Positions 11,555 to 23,147 of a stretch of 64,000 nt of DNA are shown piece by piece. The stretch covers positions 59,819,702 to 59,883,701 of the forward strand of contig NC_089591.1 of assembly GCF_019320115.1 (NCBI RefSeq), read 5' to 3'. Origin of the DNA: Miscanthus floridulus (Eukaryota > Streptophyta > Magnoliopsida > Poales > Poaceae). How positions within the stretch are numbered: the first letter of the stretch is position 1; each line of letters opens with the position of its first letter. The translations under genes were made by a program, and so were the position numbers. The notes under the pieces are model-generated. The model did not search any database. It had not been told where the DNA came from and worked only from the letters and a program-made list of their open reading frames with translations.

Positions 11555-13040
11555 GCTTGTGTTGTCCCTTGCATTCATTGTAATATACAACATGTTTAAT
11601 TTGTGGCAATGCATATAGGGCTTGTCTAACATGGTTAAGATAACCGCCGAAAAGCGTGTGAAGAAGCTTAACCTTGGATCAAACTTGACAAGCAACTAGA
11701 TTTACTTACAAGTATTACATATGCATGAATGTTGTTTTGTCGTTTTGTTCCATTTGCCCTCTTGTTGCCTATTTTCTTAAAAAGAATTATAGCATAAGGC
11801 AAAATATTTTGAAAAATATGAGGGTTTGAGAGAGGTCACTCACATCAGTCCCAATTGGTGTTTATTTGGATCTTATTCAAGTTGGGACTTGATTGGGAAC
11901 AGGCAGCGCGAAGGAAGGTTGAAGGTTTGCTGGAAAAGGAGCACCGAACGCTGCACCGGACGCTGCTGGCCAGCGTCCGGTCAGTTCACAGGAGGTGAAC
12001 TGCTACTGAAGGAGTGACCGGATGCTGCGTCTGTGCGTCCGGTCAGGAAGGGTTCCGCGTCCGGTCGATCAAGGAAGGACTAGCAGTACTGACCGGACCC
12101 TGCCTGCGTCCGGTCATGGACCACCGAACGCGTCCGGTCCCGATTCCAGAGGTTTTGGACCTCTCTGGAATCGACCGGACGCTGGGTGGTAGCGTCCGGT
12201 CGCTACCACCGGAGCGTCTGGTCAGTGGATCTCGCGCGTTTTCAGGACTCCTTTCTCCGATTCCTTTTCTGTCGCGTGTGGGGAACTATTTAACAGCAAG
12301 ACCGTACCCCTGTTTGACCTCAACCCGTCGCGACCTAGCCCAAGCCGCCGCCGCAGCCTAGCCACGCGCCACCTGCGTCGGTCACCTCGCGCCCGCGCCG
12401 CCGTGCCCCCGTCCTCGCGCGCCACCACCGGCCCATTGCAGCTACGAGCACTGTCCTCGCGCGCCACCACCGGCCCATTGTAGCCACGCGCCGCCGTCCC
12501 GCGTGCCACCGCGCCTGCTTGGCACCACGCCGGCCTCCTCGCGCCCAAAGCTCGCCGCTCCACCGTCGCCAAGGCTGCCGGTCTTCACGCCGAAGTGCCC
12601 TAGCCTTACCATCCCCTTGATTGGTAAGGCAAGCTTTATTTTTCAATCTTGATCTATACATTGGTGACCTAGATCGATTTGTTGTCTCTGATTCTCCATT
12701 ACATTCAGGACATTTACCCTAACCCTAGCCCGGTTCCGAGGATCCCCCGCGTGACATCTTATCTATTCTCGGTTTGCGGATCGTCAGGTAGAAAGCCATA
12801 CGATTCAAATTCGCATCTACATTGCTTTCTCTATTAGGATTTCGCATCTATTAGACATATGGTATTTATTTGTATATCCATCTATTCTATCGTGCAGCGA
12901 GTCGGTTCCGTTGTGTTTCGTCTGGCAGTTGGCAGTCGACTCGGAGCTAAGCTCGCGAGTAAGGATCGAGGCCAAGCCTCGAAAGCGGCAGTTTGATAGT
13001 TGATCTTCATCAGCGATAGTTCACCATCTTGTCAGTTCAG
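11555..13040 (+). other. SIRE spacer between pol and env-like ORF
   Basis: No conserved ORF. Positions 11940-12230 carry about six imperfect inverted pairs of ACCGGACGC / GCGTCCGGT, the same motif family as in the LTR. At 12288-12297 ACTATTTAAC could be a weak TATA element, followed by a GC-rich leader with a short direct duplication (about 12414-12486). A CATCTTGTCAG at 13025-13035 looks like a splice acceptor just before the env-like ATG. Either an internal promoter or splicing could express the next ORF; the sequence does not decide. Confidence 0.55.
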
Positions 13041-15397
13041 ATGGCTCGCACCAAAAATGTTGGTGGTGGCCCAGGTGATGATGATCGGAGGCCCCCGCCT
13101 CGCCAGCCAGCCGGATCTAAGGGCAAGTCAACCAAGCAGCTGACATCTAAGAAGCGGAAGTACCCCGATGTAGAGACAGCGAGAGCAGCAGCTGTTGCAG
13201 AGGCCGCAGAGCGTGCCGAGAGAGGTGGTACCCACAGCGGAGTTGTCATTGCAGATCAGCCAGTTTCACCCGCAGTCAGAGCTGCGATCGAGGATGTTGA
13301 GCGTCGTCACGGTAGTCCAGCTGGGACTGCCACGCTTGTAGGACGACGGGTTGCCATTGAGGAGGGTCCGTCAGCACAGCAGCAGCCCCCACCAGTAGAG
13401 CCTCAGCCAGCCCAGGAGACTCAGGAGGGTCAGGAGACCGAGCCGGCACCTCAGCTATGCCGCTCGAGTCGTACCAGTGCTGCAGTTCCACCGAGGCTAG
13501 TTACACAGCGCAGGGGTTCACGCCCTCTGCCTAGACTACAGGGTCCGCCTCCAGTGGTTCACCTCGACTTGAGGGCCGCTACAGCCAGGCAGGTTCAGCA
13601 GCTGCGGTTTGTTGAGTTTGAGGTTTGGTTTCCTCCGAGGAGGGATGAGAGAGTAGCTGAGGGGTTCTACACGCCACTGCAGGAGGATTTCTACAATGCA
13701 TATCTTAACAGTGGGGCAGTGTTTAGATCACAGAGGGTCTGTCAGATAGAGTCCATTGTGACAGCAGTCGGAGAGAGCATTTGGCAATACTTATCATATT
13801 TGCCAGGACTGACAGATTTGATTGGACGGACGGGCATATATGTACCTTCTTGGGTCCGTCAGTTTTATGCCTCGCTCTACATTGATCCTCATCACAGATT
13901 CATTCACTTTGCTTTCAAAGGCAAAGACTATAGAGTGACTAGTGGCAGAGCCAGGGAGATACTGAGACTACAGGAGCAGCCTGTAAAGATGCATGAGGTT
14001 TGCTATGGACAACAGGAGCCTCCTAGGCGTCCTCATGGAGGGCAGGTGCCCCCTACAGATTTAGTGCGGCATTGCTTCAAGGAGCCATTTGGAGAGGGGT
14101 CGAGCAGGAACCCTAGTGACTTGACTCCTACAGCGAGGATACTAGAGGCCATCATCAGGAGGACACTGCTTCCCAGGTTGGGATACAGGGAGGGCCTGAC
14201 TCGCTTACAGCTCTGGCTTCTCAATGCCATCATGCAGATGACAGTATTTGACATCTGGGACCTCCTTCTTTCAGAGATGGAGGATACTATAGCTGAGGGA
14301 TTCAAGGGTCACAGGCAGCTTCCCTATGCTCACTGGATCATGTTCCTCATCCGCAGAGTTATGCTTGATAAGCCCCCTGGCATGATGGATGAGTATATAG
14401 GTGCCACTACAGAGTTCCCAGCCTACAACCTGTCACAGAGGATCAGACACACCACTCCTCAGGCACCCAGACACCCTAGTCATCGTCCCGACGTGCCAGA
14501 GTCCACAGCTCAGCAGGATGAGATCATCAGAGGGATTGCAGCCACTGAGGAGGAGGAGCTAGAGGCACAGCAGGAGGTGAGCGAGTATAGTGATAGCTCC
14601 GACGATGACTACTAGCCTATACCTCAGATGCCTCCACGCAGACATGATGCAGAGGCCGGTAGCTCCAGTTCTGCACCACCTGCTCCGCAGACAGACTCCG
14701 CTCTCATAGCTATTCTTGAGCGGATGCAGTAGGATTAGACACGACAGGCACAAGAGACAGCTACCAACTTCGCACAGTTTCAGGCTCGTCAGGACGAGTT
14801 TCAGCGGCAGCAGCAGCTCCTTCATCACCAGCAGTTACTTATGCAACAGCAGCTCATGGGATTCATGCAGCATGTAGTGACAGCCATTGGGATCCCACTG
14901 CCACAGACTTCGCCCCAGCTTGCACAGCCTCCTACCACTTCGACGACTCCAGCAGTACAGCCCATGGGCTCCAGAGTCAGGGACAGCCTCCAGCTCAGTT
15001 TACTTTACCTCCTGTACAGGTGTCCCAGTGGTTAGCCTCACCTGGTGTAGCCCCACAGTTCACTCCTTATCACACGGGTTTCTCACCAGAGCAGTCTTCC
15101 TCGCTATTCGTGCCTGACACGTCAGTCTCCAGGAGTCTTGGAGCATCTTTCAGCGAGTTGACCGGCATACCTACTCCGCCTCACATGCATACTGTCGGTC
15201 CGTCTGCAGCAGCTCCAGCTATCATGACTACTCAGAGGCTTCCCTCGTCTGTCGCCTCGTCAGATCCTATGACAGACATACTTGCAGCTTCACAGGCAGC
15301 ACCAGCCCCAGCTCAGACCCAGACCACTTCAGCGACACTTCCTGCTTTAGAGGGTCAGTCAGTTCAGAGCTCAGGGTCCGATGATGATGGCGCCTAG
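13041..15397 (+). pseudogene. SIRE env-like (third) ORF
   Basis: ATG 13041 (preceded by TTCAG) opens 524 codons to TAG 14613-14615. The same frame then continues past TAG codons near 14730 and 14736 through a Gln-rich tail, shifts frame near 14950, and ends at 15395-15397. N-terminus: basic with a KKRKY nuclear-signal-like patch. Middle: a globular domain (about 13560-14400) with YLPGLTDLIGRTGIYVPSW. End: acidic and Gln-rich. I see no signal peptide and no clear membrane segment, so 'envelope' is a positional name only; the domain resembles what is often called a putative plant transposon protein. A second degenerate copy is at 21600-23147 on the other strand. Confidence 0.75.
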
Positions 15398-15959
15398 TTC
15401 CATCTTGCTCCACGTACTTCAGCGCCCGACTCGTCCGCTGCAGCCTCACCGACTGACCCTTAGGTTTTGGTGTTTGACGCCAAAGGGGGAGAGGGTTTGA
15501 GTATGTAGACTTAGGGGGAGCGAGTTTTAGGGGGAGCTAGTTATCTAGTATTAGCTTATTATATACATTTGGAGTTTTATTTGTGTGATACACTATTACT
15601 TATGCATTCGTGTGTTTACTTTCATGCATACTATTATATATATGTGATAGTGCTATCTACGTGATTGTGATATTTGACATGTGTGATTTCTACTTTGCAT
15701 TATCTATATGTCATATCACGTGTGTAATGCTCATTTGCCTTTTGCTTCCGCGTTTATACTTCGAAGCAAATGAGCTTTGTTATTTGTACTCATGCTTAAT
15801 TCATATCCTTTGAGTACATTGTGTTGGCTTGGGTCATATAAGCTTGACTAACTCTTTTGTTCTTATTGACAAAAGCTTATATGAACCAAGCCCGTCAAAA
15901 ACCTCACTCCACAACATACTCGAGGTAGTATTATCATCAATCACCAAAAAGGGGGAGAT
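15398..15959 (+). other. SIRE 3' spacer and polypurine tract
   Basis: Non-coding. Several AGGGGGAG blocks occur (15484, 15511, 15530 regions), and AAAAAGGGGGAGA at 15946-15958 directly precedes the 3' LTR, so it is the primer for plus-strand synthesis. The repeated G-tracts upstream may be extra polypurine tracts. Confidence 0.8.
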
Positions 15960-16397
15960 TGAAAGCATCTAGGCCCCTAGTTGGATTTCGGTGATTAATG
16001 TCAATACAAGATTACTATGACTAACGTGTGTTTTGCAGAGGCAATTAAGTTAGGTCATGGTAATGGAGATCGATTGGGCAATCGAGGTTGTCATGCCCCT
16101 ACGATGGAAATCATTTTGGTTTTCAAAGGATGGACGACAAGGTTAAGGATAACTAGTTCTAAGTGTCGATTGGAGTTGGAGAGACACTTAGAGTAGTTTA
16201 GGACTTTGTTTTTTCCTTTGGCCGTACTATGAAGGGGGGTATGAACGGGTAGCATGACCTAGTTGAGTCTAGTGAGTTAGGTGTGGTGCACACTTGTTTA
16301 AACTAGCTCTAGGTAGCTCCTATGAATGCCTAAGATCCTTTGGAGCAAACTTCATTCACATATGTTCGAATGTTGGAAGTGAATGGAGGGTCAAACA

Positions 16398-16765
16398 CTG
16401 ACCGGACGCTGGCTCCGGTGCGACCGAACGCTGGCCGCAGGGTCCGGTCAGTTCATTTGACCGTGAAGAACAAGTCTGGAGTGACTGGACGCTGGAAGGT
16501 CGTGTGACCGGACGCTGAGGGCTAGCGTCCGGTCGACTCCAGTAAGGGTCCAGACTTGGGAAAGAGTGACCGGACGCGTCCGGTCAGTGGTGACCGGACC
16601 CTAAGTATCTAGCGTCCGGTCGTTTACAGTAAGCATCCAAGAGCGACCGGACGCGTCCGGTCGGTACTGACCGGACCCTGACAGCGTCCGGTCATCATTT
16701 GAAAACTGTTCGCGGGTTGAACTGACCGGAGCATCCGGTCAAAACGATCGGAGCGTCCGGTCATC
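16398..16765 (+). repeat. Cluster of ACCGGACGC palindromes in the SIRE LTR
   Basis: More than a dozen half-sites related to TGACCGGACGC and its complement lie in 370 bp, many as close inverted pairs. The clearest is a perfect 20-bp palindrome at 16567-16586. They lie 40-400 bp upstream of the TATA box, an enhancer-like position. The same motif recurs in the spacer at 11940-12230. Confidence 0.85.
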
Positions 16766-16803
16766 CCGCAGAAGCTCATAACGATTCGTTTTTCAGGCTA
16801 CCT

Positions 16804-16811
16804 TATAAATA
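16804..16811 (+). promoter_or_regulatory. TATA box of the SIRE LTR
   Basis: TATAAATA followed by GAGGCTCC. About 840 bp into the LTR and downstream of the palindrome cluster. In this element only the 3' LTR keeps it, so transcription would read out into the flank. Confidence 0.7.
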
Positions 16812-17537
16812 GAGGCTCCACTCGTGAGTGGAGCAACTTTTGCTCATTCCAACAGCTGAGAAACACGTTTGTGAGTGCCAAGAAGAGCAAGGTCCTAGTG
16901 AGGTGTTTGTGATTTGAGAATCCAAGAGAGTAGCCTCACTAGCAAATCAAGAGTAGCAAAGTGTGCATCCATCTTCTCATTAGGCTTCGCGTGGTCAAGT
17001 GAGAGTTCGTGCTTGTTACTCTTGGTGATCGCCATCACCTAGACGGCTTGGTGGTGATTGGGAGTTTGGTGTTCACCCGGCGGAGCTTGTGGGTGACCCA
17101 ACTCAAGTTGTGAGCGGCTTTGGGTGATTCGCCGTGACGGAGTGTCGAAGAATCAACCCATAGAGAGCACTTGATCCTTGCGCAGATCAAGGGGAAGCTA
17201 CATCCTTGCACGGGTGCTCCAACGAGGACTAGTGGGGAGTGGCGACTCCCCGATACCTCGGCAAAACATCACCGCGTTCCTTACTCTCTCTATTTACTTT
17301 GAGCGCTTACTTTGAGCATTTACTTTGAGCAATTCAATACTTGTTTTATATCCATAGAATTGCTTGCTAGAGTAAGTTTGGAACTTAGGTTGTGAGGTTG
17401 TTGTGCATTAGTTTGATATAAACACTTTTCTAGGCACAAGGGGTTAATTGGGCTATCCGTAGGATTTGATTATTGCAAGAGAATTTAGAATTAGCCCAAT
17501 TCACCCCCCCCCCCTCTTGGGCATCTTTATCCTTTCA

Positions 17538-17794
17538 GCTTAGTAGATGTATTCTTATTTTAAGAACTATTGTTGTCTTAATATTGGGTGTTGCATCGTC
17601 ATTGCATGCATGTAGAGAACGAGTTGGTAGAGTTCGTGACCGATGGCGAGCAAGAGTACGAAGAGGTGATTGAAGAGTATGAGGAGGAGGTCCTCGTGCA
17701 AGAGGAGGTTCCAGAGTCGCCACGGACTGACCAAGCTGACACCCTACATGCTCAAGGCAAGCCCTGGTGCATAACCCTTATTTTGATTAAGCAC

Positions 17795-17860
<66 letters not shown>

Positions 17861-19136
17861 ATGTGTATTTACGTTATAGGCATTTTATGAAAACCACCTG
17901 CATAAATTTATCTATCCTATGAAGTCCTATTAGCATAGGTTGAGTAGCTGCTATGCTTAGGCTATCGGTAGCACGAGTAACCTACCAATACTCACAATAG
18001 GTGATTATTATTATCACTCATGATAAAATGGTGAAATGAAATGGAGACTGGGTTGGGATATGGTACGGGTATTGGTGAGTGTAAGAGATTGTGTCTCGCG
18101 GCCAACGAGGCATAGCTTGTTTACACTGTTTTTCCTATCCGTGTCGGTTAAGGACCAGTTGTTGCATTGGATTCTAGTCAGGTCACAGACTTATTATCCT
18201 GAGCACATACTTGTTTATGGGAGCAGGGAATGCTTGTTGCTCTCTTGTCATGGGTTTTGGCTCTTTTCGTACCGACTGATTGAAGGCGGGGATGGTGGAG
18301 GTCTAAGCACCACACTGAGTCTGGGACTCAGGTGTGAGGGCTGAGTTCAAATTTGGACGGGGACCTGGACCCCTTGACAGGAGAGTGGTGGGTTGGTCTT
18401 GCTTGTGTCTGGGTACAAGCGGGGCGTGTGTTTCGGGGTACCTAGCTGGGCACATTGATTCACAAATCGCTGGGTAATCCGGTACGACTTGTCTACAATC
18501 TAGCACCGTAGTAAGAACTTAAAGATAAAAGATGGTGAAATAGATCTGTTTGCTCAACTCTTGCTTGAAAGTAGAACATGTGCTTACCTAGAATGGTTAG
18601 ATAATAAACTAATCATGACTGCTAATAAGAACCATACATAAAGATCCACTACTAGTATTGCTTTCCGCAAAAGAAAACCCAGCAACCTATAAAGTTTATC
18701 ATATCCTTTGGAGTCGGGAAATTATTCCCACTAGTCGGGTAAGTCTTGCGAGTACATTGTATACTCAAGGTTTAATTACCCCTGTTGTAGGTGCATCTTG
18801 AAGAGTAGCTATTGTATGGAGGATTCTTCTGGTGGGCACAGACAGATCCTTGTATTCTACCGTTAGATGTTTATTGTAATTCCACTGTTTAAATTTCATA
18901 CTCTGAACTTGGTATTGTAATAATGTAATTCTAAGAACTCTGGTTGTATGAAATGGACTAAGTATTGTAAACTCGTTCTCATTATTGGATGCTGGAGGAA
19001 AAATGTGGATTATTCGAGCTCTCCCTTAGGGTGTGCTTGACGGAATCTGTCCGATGTAGCTTGCTTTTGGGGTGCTTAGTGTTTGGTGGAAGACGAGCGC
19101 CTCCAAAGGTGTGTTATTTCGGGCGGTTCTGCCACA
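17538..19136 (+). repeat. Right part of the Tekay-like LTR
   Basis: Resumes directly after the SIRE 3' LTR. It has a short open segment with an acidic product (17613-17797, ENELVEFVTDGEQEYEEV core), then a TA microsatellite and AT-rich sequence, ending TTCTGCCACA at 19136. These are features I associate with grass Tekay/Del LTRs. The following bases (AGGTGTAATT) do not form a primer-binding site, so this is not a 5' LTR with its body attached. Confidence 0.5.
17798..17857. repeat. (TA)n microsatellite
   Basis: About 30 TA units within the Tekay-like LTR. Confidence 0.95.
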
Positions 19137-19583
19137 AGGTGTAATTTGTTATCTTTATTATGGCTGCATCGGTAAAGATAGTAGATTGGATCTGACAGGC
19201 GTATGTGCTTATATATGTTTAATGGTTGAGTGCTTGCATGATATGACCCTTCTTTCGCTGGAATCTGCTATTTAGCCAATAGCCTGTCTTTTTGAGAATT
19301 TATATTGGCTGTTTACAAGCTTCTTATTTGTTTTTGTCCTGGTTAAAAGCTACTATGTTTCTCAACCAAATCATATGCTTTCACGCCCATCTTTTTACAT
19401 CTTTTGCCTGCTTTCATGATAATCGGCAGGTTCGATCTATTTAATTGAGTTACTAATGATTGCCAATGTGCTTGTTTTACTTATCAAACATCATGAACAT
19501 GTCGGATATCGACTCTCTAGTCGATAGCCTCGTCTTACTGACCACTTAGCTGCACATTTGGAACTGTCTGAACATATGACACG
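19137..19583. other. Unassigned spacer
   Basis: 447 bp of AT-rich sequence between the Tekay-like LTR and the minus-strand SIRE copy. No conserved coding segment, no terminal repeats and no tRNA-like primer site were seen. Confidence 0.4.
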
Positions 19584-21110
19584 TGAAAGGATCAAGATGC
19601 CCAAGGGGGGGGTGAATTGGGCTAATTCTAAATTTCTTGCAATAATTAAGCCATACACTTAGCCCATTTCACCCTCTTGTGCCTAGAAGTGTTTCTATTG
19701 TTCTACCGCACAAAAGTTTTGCACTACTCTAGCACAGCAATTCTAATAATGTAAAGATATGAATTGAATTGCTCAAATGTAAATGCTCAAGGTAAAGAGA
19801 ATGAAAGGAACGTGGCGATGTTTTTTCGAGGTATCGGAGAGTCGCAAGGATCAAGTGCAAGGGTGTAGCTCCTCTTTGATCCGCGCAAGGATCAAGTGCT
19901 CTCTATGGGCTGATTCTTCGATACTCCATCACGGTGAATCACCCACAACCGCTCACACCATGACTTGGGTCATCCACAAGCTCCGTCGGATGATCACCAA
20001 GCTTCCAATCACCACAGAGCCATTTAGGTGATGGCGATCACTAAGAGTAACAAGCATGAACTCTCACTTGACCCAGCCAAGCCTAATGAGAAGAGTGGAT
20101 GCACACTTGCTACTCTCTATGCACTAATGAGGTCCTTAATCTTGAATTAGCAAATCTCAATCACCCCACTAGGCTCTTTCTCTTCCTTGCACACCAAATG
20201 GTTTCTCAGCTGAATAAATGGGCAAGAGGGCTAAGTTGGATGAGTAGGAGAAGTATTTATACTCTCTAATCAAAACATGACCGTTACTATCCAACTCAGC
20301 AATTTTCGAGGCGACTGACCGCACTGGTCGATGTGACCAGACGCGTCCGATCAGTATACCACTAGCCAGCACTGAAATATGTTCGTTACTGTGATCAGAC
20401 TCCAAATCCACCTGACGCTTTAGGTCAACAAAAAATAGTCTCTGGACACTCTCTGATGTTGATCGGACTCGGCACCTTGTGCGTCCGATCACATTTTGTC
20501 CCTGCGTCCGGTCCTAAGTCAACAACGAGTCTACGCTTATACGATTGGTCAGGACCTGCGCGTCCGATCCTTTGCCTGAACCAGCGTTCGGTTGTCCTTC
20601 TGCCCCTGCAGAGCGTGCTACACTACTGATCGAGCGTGGCACCTGTGCGTTCGGTCTAGCGTTCGTTTAATGTTCAAGTCTCCATTCACTTCAAATTCGA
20701 CAATTTTTGTGAACGACATCAACTTCAATTGACCTATGGACTATCCTTGAGCTATCTAGTGCTAAGTTTGACAAGTGTGCACCACACCTAAACTATTAGT
20801 CTCACCTAGGTCAAACTACTAGTCCATACCCCCCTTAATAGTACGGCAAAAAATAAATAAAGTCATAAAACTACTCTAAGTGTCTCTCTAACGCCAAACG
20901 ACATTTAGAACTAGTCCGTCCTTAACCTTGTCATCCATCCTTTAAAAACCAAAATGATTTCCATCGATAGGGGCATGAAACCCATAATTGCCCAATCAAT
21001 TACCATTACTATGACCTAACTCAAGTTGCCTCTACAAAAGACACGTTAGTCATAGTAATCTCGTGTCATCATTAATCATCGAAACCCAACTAGGGGCCTA
21101 GATGCTTTCA
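19584..21110 (-). repeat. 3' LTR of the minus-strand SIRE copy
   Basis: Complement of the LTR at 15960-17537, with both ends recognisable (TGAAAGG at the left, GCTTTCA at the right). 1527 bp. The ACCGGACGC palindromes are strongly eroded here (for example CGTCCGATCA), consistent with loss of methylated CpG. Confidence 0.9.
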
Positions 21111-21599
21111 ATCTCTCCCTTTTTAGTGATTAATGACAACACAACCTCGAGTATGTATAACAGATGAGTGAGGTTTTCAACATTCTTGGTTCATATAAGC
21201 AATTGGCAATAAGAAAAAAAATGAGGGTTAGGCATGCTTATATGATCCAAGTCAACACAATGTACTCGCAAGATATGAAATAAGCATAAGCTCATTTGTA
21301 TCGCAGTAAAACACGGAAGCAAAGCAAATGAGCATAACCAAGTGACATGACTTATATATCAAAGTAGAGAGCACACATGTCACATAAGTCTCATAATCAC
21401 ACATATATCACATATAACACAATGCATGAGAGTAAACGTGAATGCATGAAGTATCACACACAAAAGAAAGAGTCCATCTCACACGCTCCCCCTAAATCTA
21501 ACATACTCGCTCTCTCTCCCCCTTTGGTGTTAAGTACCAAAACCTAAGGGTCGAACGACAGGGTAGAAATAGACGAGTCAAGCACTGAGGTACGGTGAG
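21111..21599 (-). other. SIRE 3' spacer, minus-strand copy
   Basis: Matches 15400-15959 in reverse, including the CTCCCCCT blocks that are complements of the extra purine tracts. No gene. Confidence 0.7.
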
Positions 21600-23147
21600 A
21601 GATCTAAAACTGAGTAGCATCATCATCTGACCCTGGACTCAGAACTATCAGACCGACTAGAGCAATTGGTGGCTGACCCTCTAACTCTAAAGCAGGAAGT
21701 GGAGCGGTCTGGGTTTGCTCTCTGTGGTCTCAATAACTAGGTCGGCTAGCTGTGAAGTAGAAGCTGAAGATGTAGCCTGACCCTGTGGCTTTGAAGTTGT
21801 CGATGTAGGAAGTGGAGCCACAACTGTCTCAGTGACTATCCGAGGCGGCTCTGATGAAGCAACAGAAGACAGGAGAGTCTCAGTAGTCATTGTGACTGGA
21901 GCTACTGCTGTAGTAATAGGCACCTAAAGCTCTAGACGTGTAGGGTGACCTATGATCTCGCTAAAAGTGGTAGCCAAGCTCCTAGAGACCGGTGTATCTA
22001 TTAATAACACTGACGCGGACTAAGTAGGAGTGAATCCAGTGATAATCAGGGTGAAACCCTGAGTCTGTGTCCCTAGTGTGGCAAACCACTATGAAACCTA
22101 CTCAGTACGCGAGGCAAACTATGGAGTTGTCTGTCCCTGACTCTGAAGCCCACTGGACTATATAGCTAGAGTCACTAGGGTACTATTAATAGTCGAGCCA
22201 AGCTGCAACGTGGGCCAAAAAGGAGCAATCCTTGTAGCTATAAGGACATGTTGCATGAAGCCAAGAAGCTGCTGCTGAGTCTCTAGCTATTGTTGCTGAA
22301 TGATTTGCTGTTACTGCTAGAACTAGTCCTGTTGGGTCTGCATCTGAGCGAGAGCTGAAGCTGTAGACTGTGCTTGGTGATTCTGCTCCTGCTACATCCT
22401 ATGAAGTATCGCTATCAGAGCAGGGTCTATCTGCTGTGGCTGAGGTGGAGCTGAGCTAGAACCAATGGCCTGTCTATCGTGAGCCCATGGAGGCATCTGT
22501 GGAATAGGCTAGTAGTCCTCGTCTAAACTGTCAAATAGGTCGTCCTCGTCCTCAGCGTCCGGTTGTGCCTCCAAGTCTGCAAGCTCTAACTCTGCCAAAG
22601 CCCTGATGGCCTCATCTTGCTCGGCCTCTGTCTCTAGCACCTCTGGCCTCTGGCGACGGCTCTACCTCGGTGTCCTACTCCTAGTACTAGAACCCATTAG
22701 CTAGCGCATGTCATACTCGGGGAACTCAGTAGTAGTGCCAGTCAACTTAGTCACTACCTCAGGAGGTATATGTGAACAGGCCTATAGTATAAGAAAGCAG
22801 ATCCAATGGGCATTTGGTAGCTGACGGTGGCCCTTGAAGCCCTCTACAAGAGTGTCCTCCATCTCTGAAAGTAGCAAGTTCCAAATATCAAACGGTGTTT
22901 GAGAGATTAGGTGGTGGACTAATCAAAACTGAATATGAGTCAAACCCTCACGGTAGCCACCCCTCGAAAGTAAAGTTATCCTCATGACGGCGTCTAAAAG
23001 ACGAGCCATAGGTGTAAGGGGACCCAGAGTCTGTCTCGAACCCTCGCTGAACAGCTCATGAAAGCAGGCTCTGACTAGGTTGGTGGGTGGCACTGCTCTA
23101 CCATGAGGACGTCTTGGTGGCTGAGTTTGTCCACAGCAAATCTGGTG
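21600..23147 (-). pseudogene. Decayed env-like ORF of the second SIRE copy
   Basis: Minus-strand frames resemble the env-like ORF at 13041-15397. The block 22923-23147 keeps the PPRRPHG, PTNLVRACF and GGYREGLTHIQ segments; 21687-21923 keeps the Ser/Thr-rich tail. There are many stops and shifts between them. The upstream (N-terminal) half is missing past 23147. Confidence 0.8.

Larger units (their letters stand above)
5295..17537 (+). mobile_element. Ty1/copia SIRE/Maximus-lineage element
   Basis: Order: truncated 5' LTR, Met-tRNA primer site, long gag with two zinc knuckles, pol (protease, integrase, RT, RNase H), 1.5-kb spacer, env-like ORF, polypurine tract, complete 3' LTR. The long gag and the extra ORF after pol define the SIRE lineage. 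About 19 differences over about 580 aligned LTR bases (by eye, mostly transitions) suggest an insertion of the order of 1 My at usual grass LTR rates. The 5' LTR lacks its first ~1 kb including the promoter, and all ORFs are broken, so this copy should not move by itself. Confidence 0.93.
15960..17537 (+). repeat. 3' LTR of the SIRE element
   Basis: Runs from TGAAAGCATC after the polypurine tract to TCCTTTCA; 1578 bp. It matches the minus-strand copy at 19584-21110 over its full length, which fixes both ends. It includes a palindrome cluster, a TATA box, and a homopolymeric C run near 17505. Confidence 0.93.
19584..23147 (-). mobile_element. Second, older SIRE copy (3' portion)
   Basis: Minus-strand order from right to left: env-like ORF remnants, spacer, polypurine tract (complement of 21111-21123), 3' LTR. 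Gag, pol and the 5' LTR are absent. The copy is clearly more decayed than the plus-strand SIRE element. It breaks off at 23147 against an LTR scrap in the opposite orientation. Confidence 0.88.

Noticed and set aside
12222..12661. Minus-strand ORFs in the SIRE spacer
   Set aside because: Arg/Ala-rich products from a GC-rich leader containing a direct duplication; no conservation seen.
3652..19141. Clean 5-bp target duplication for the Tekay-like LTR
   Set aside because: AGGCA and AGGTG differ at two of five positions and the left end of the LTR is uncertain, so it is noted but not claimed.
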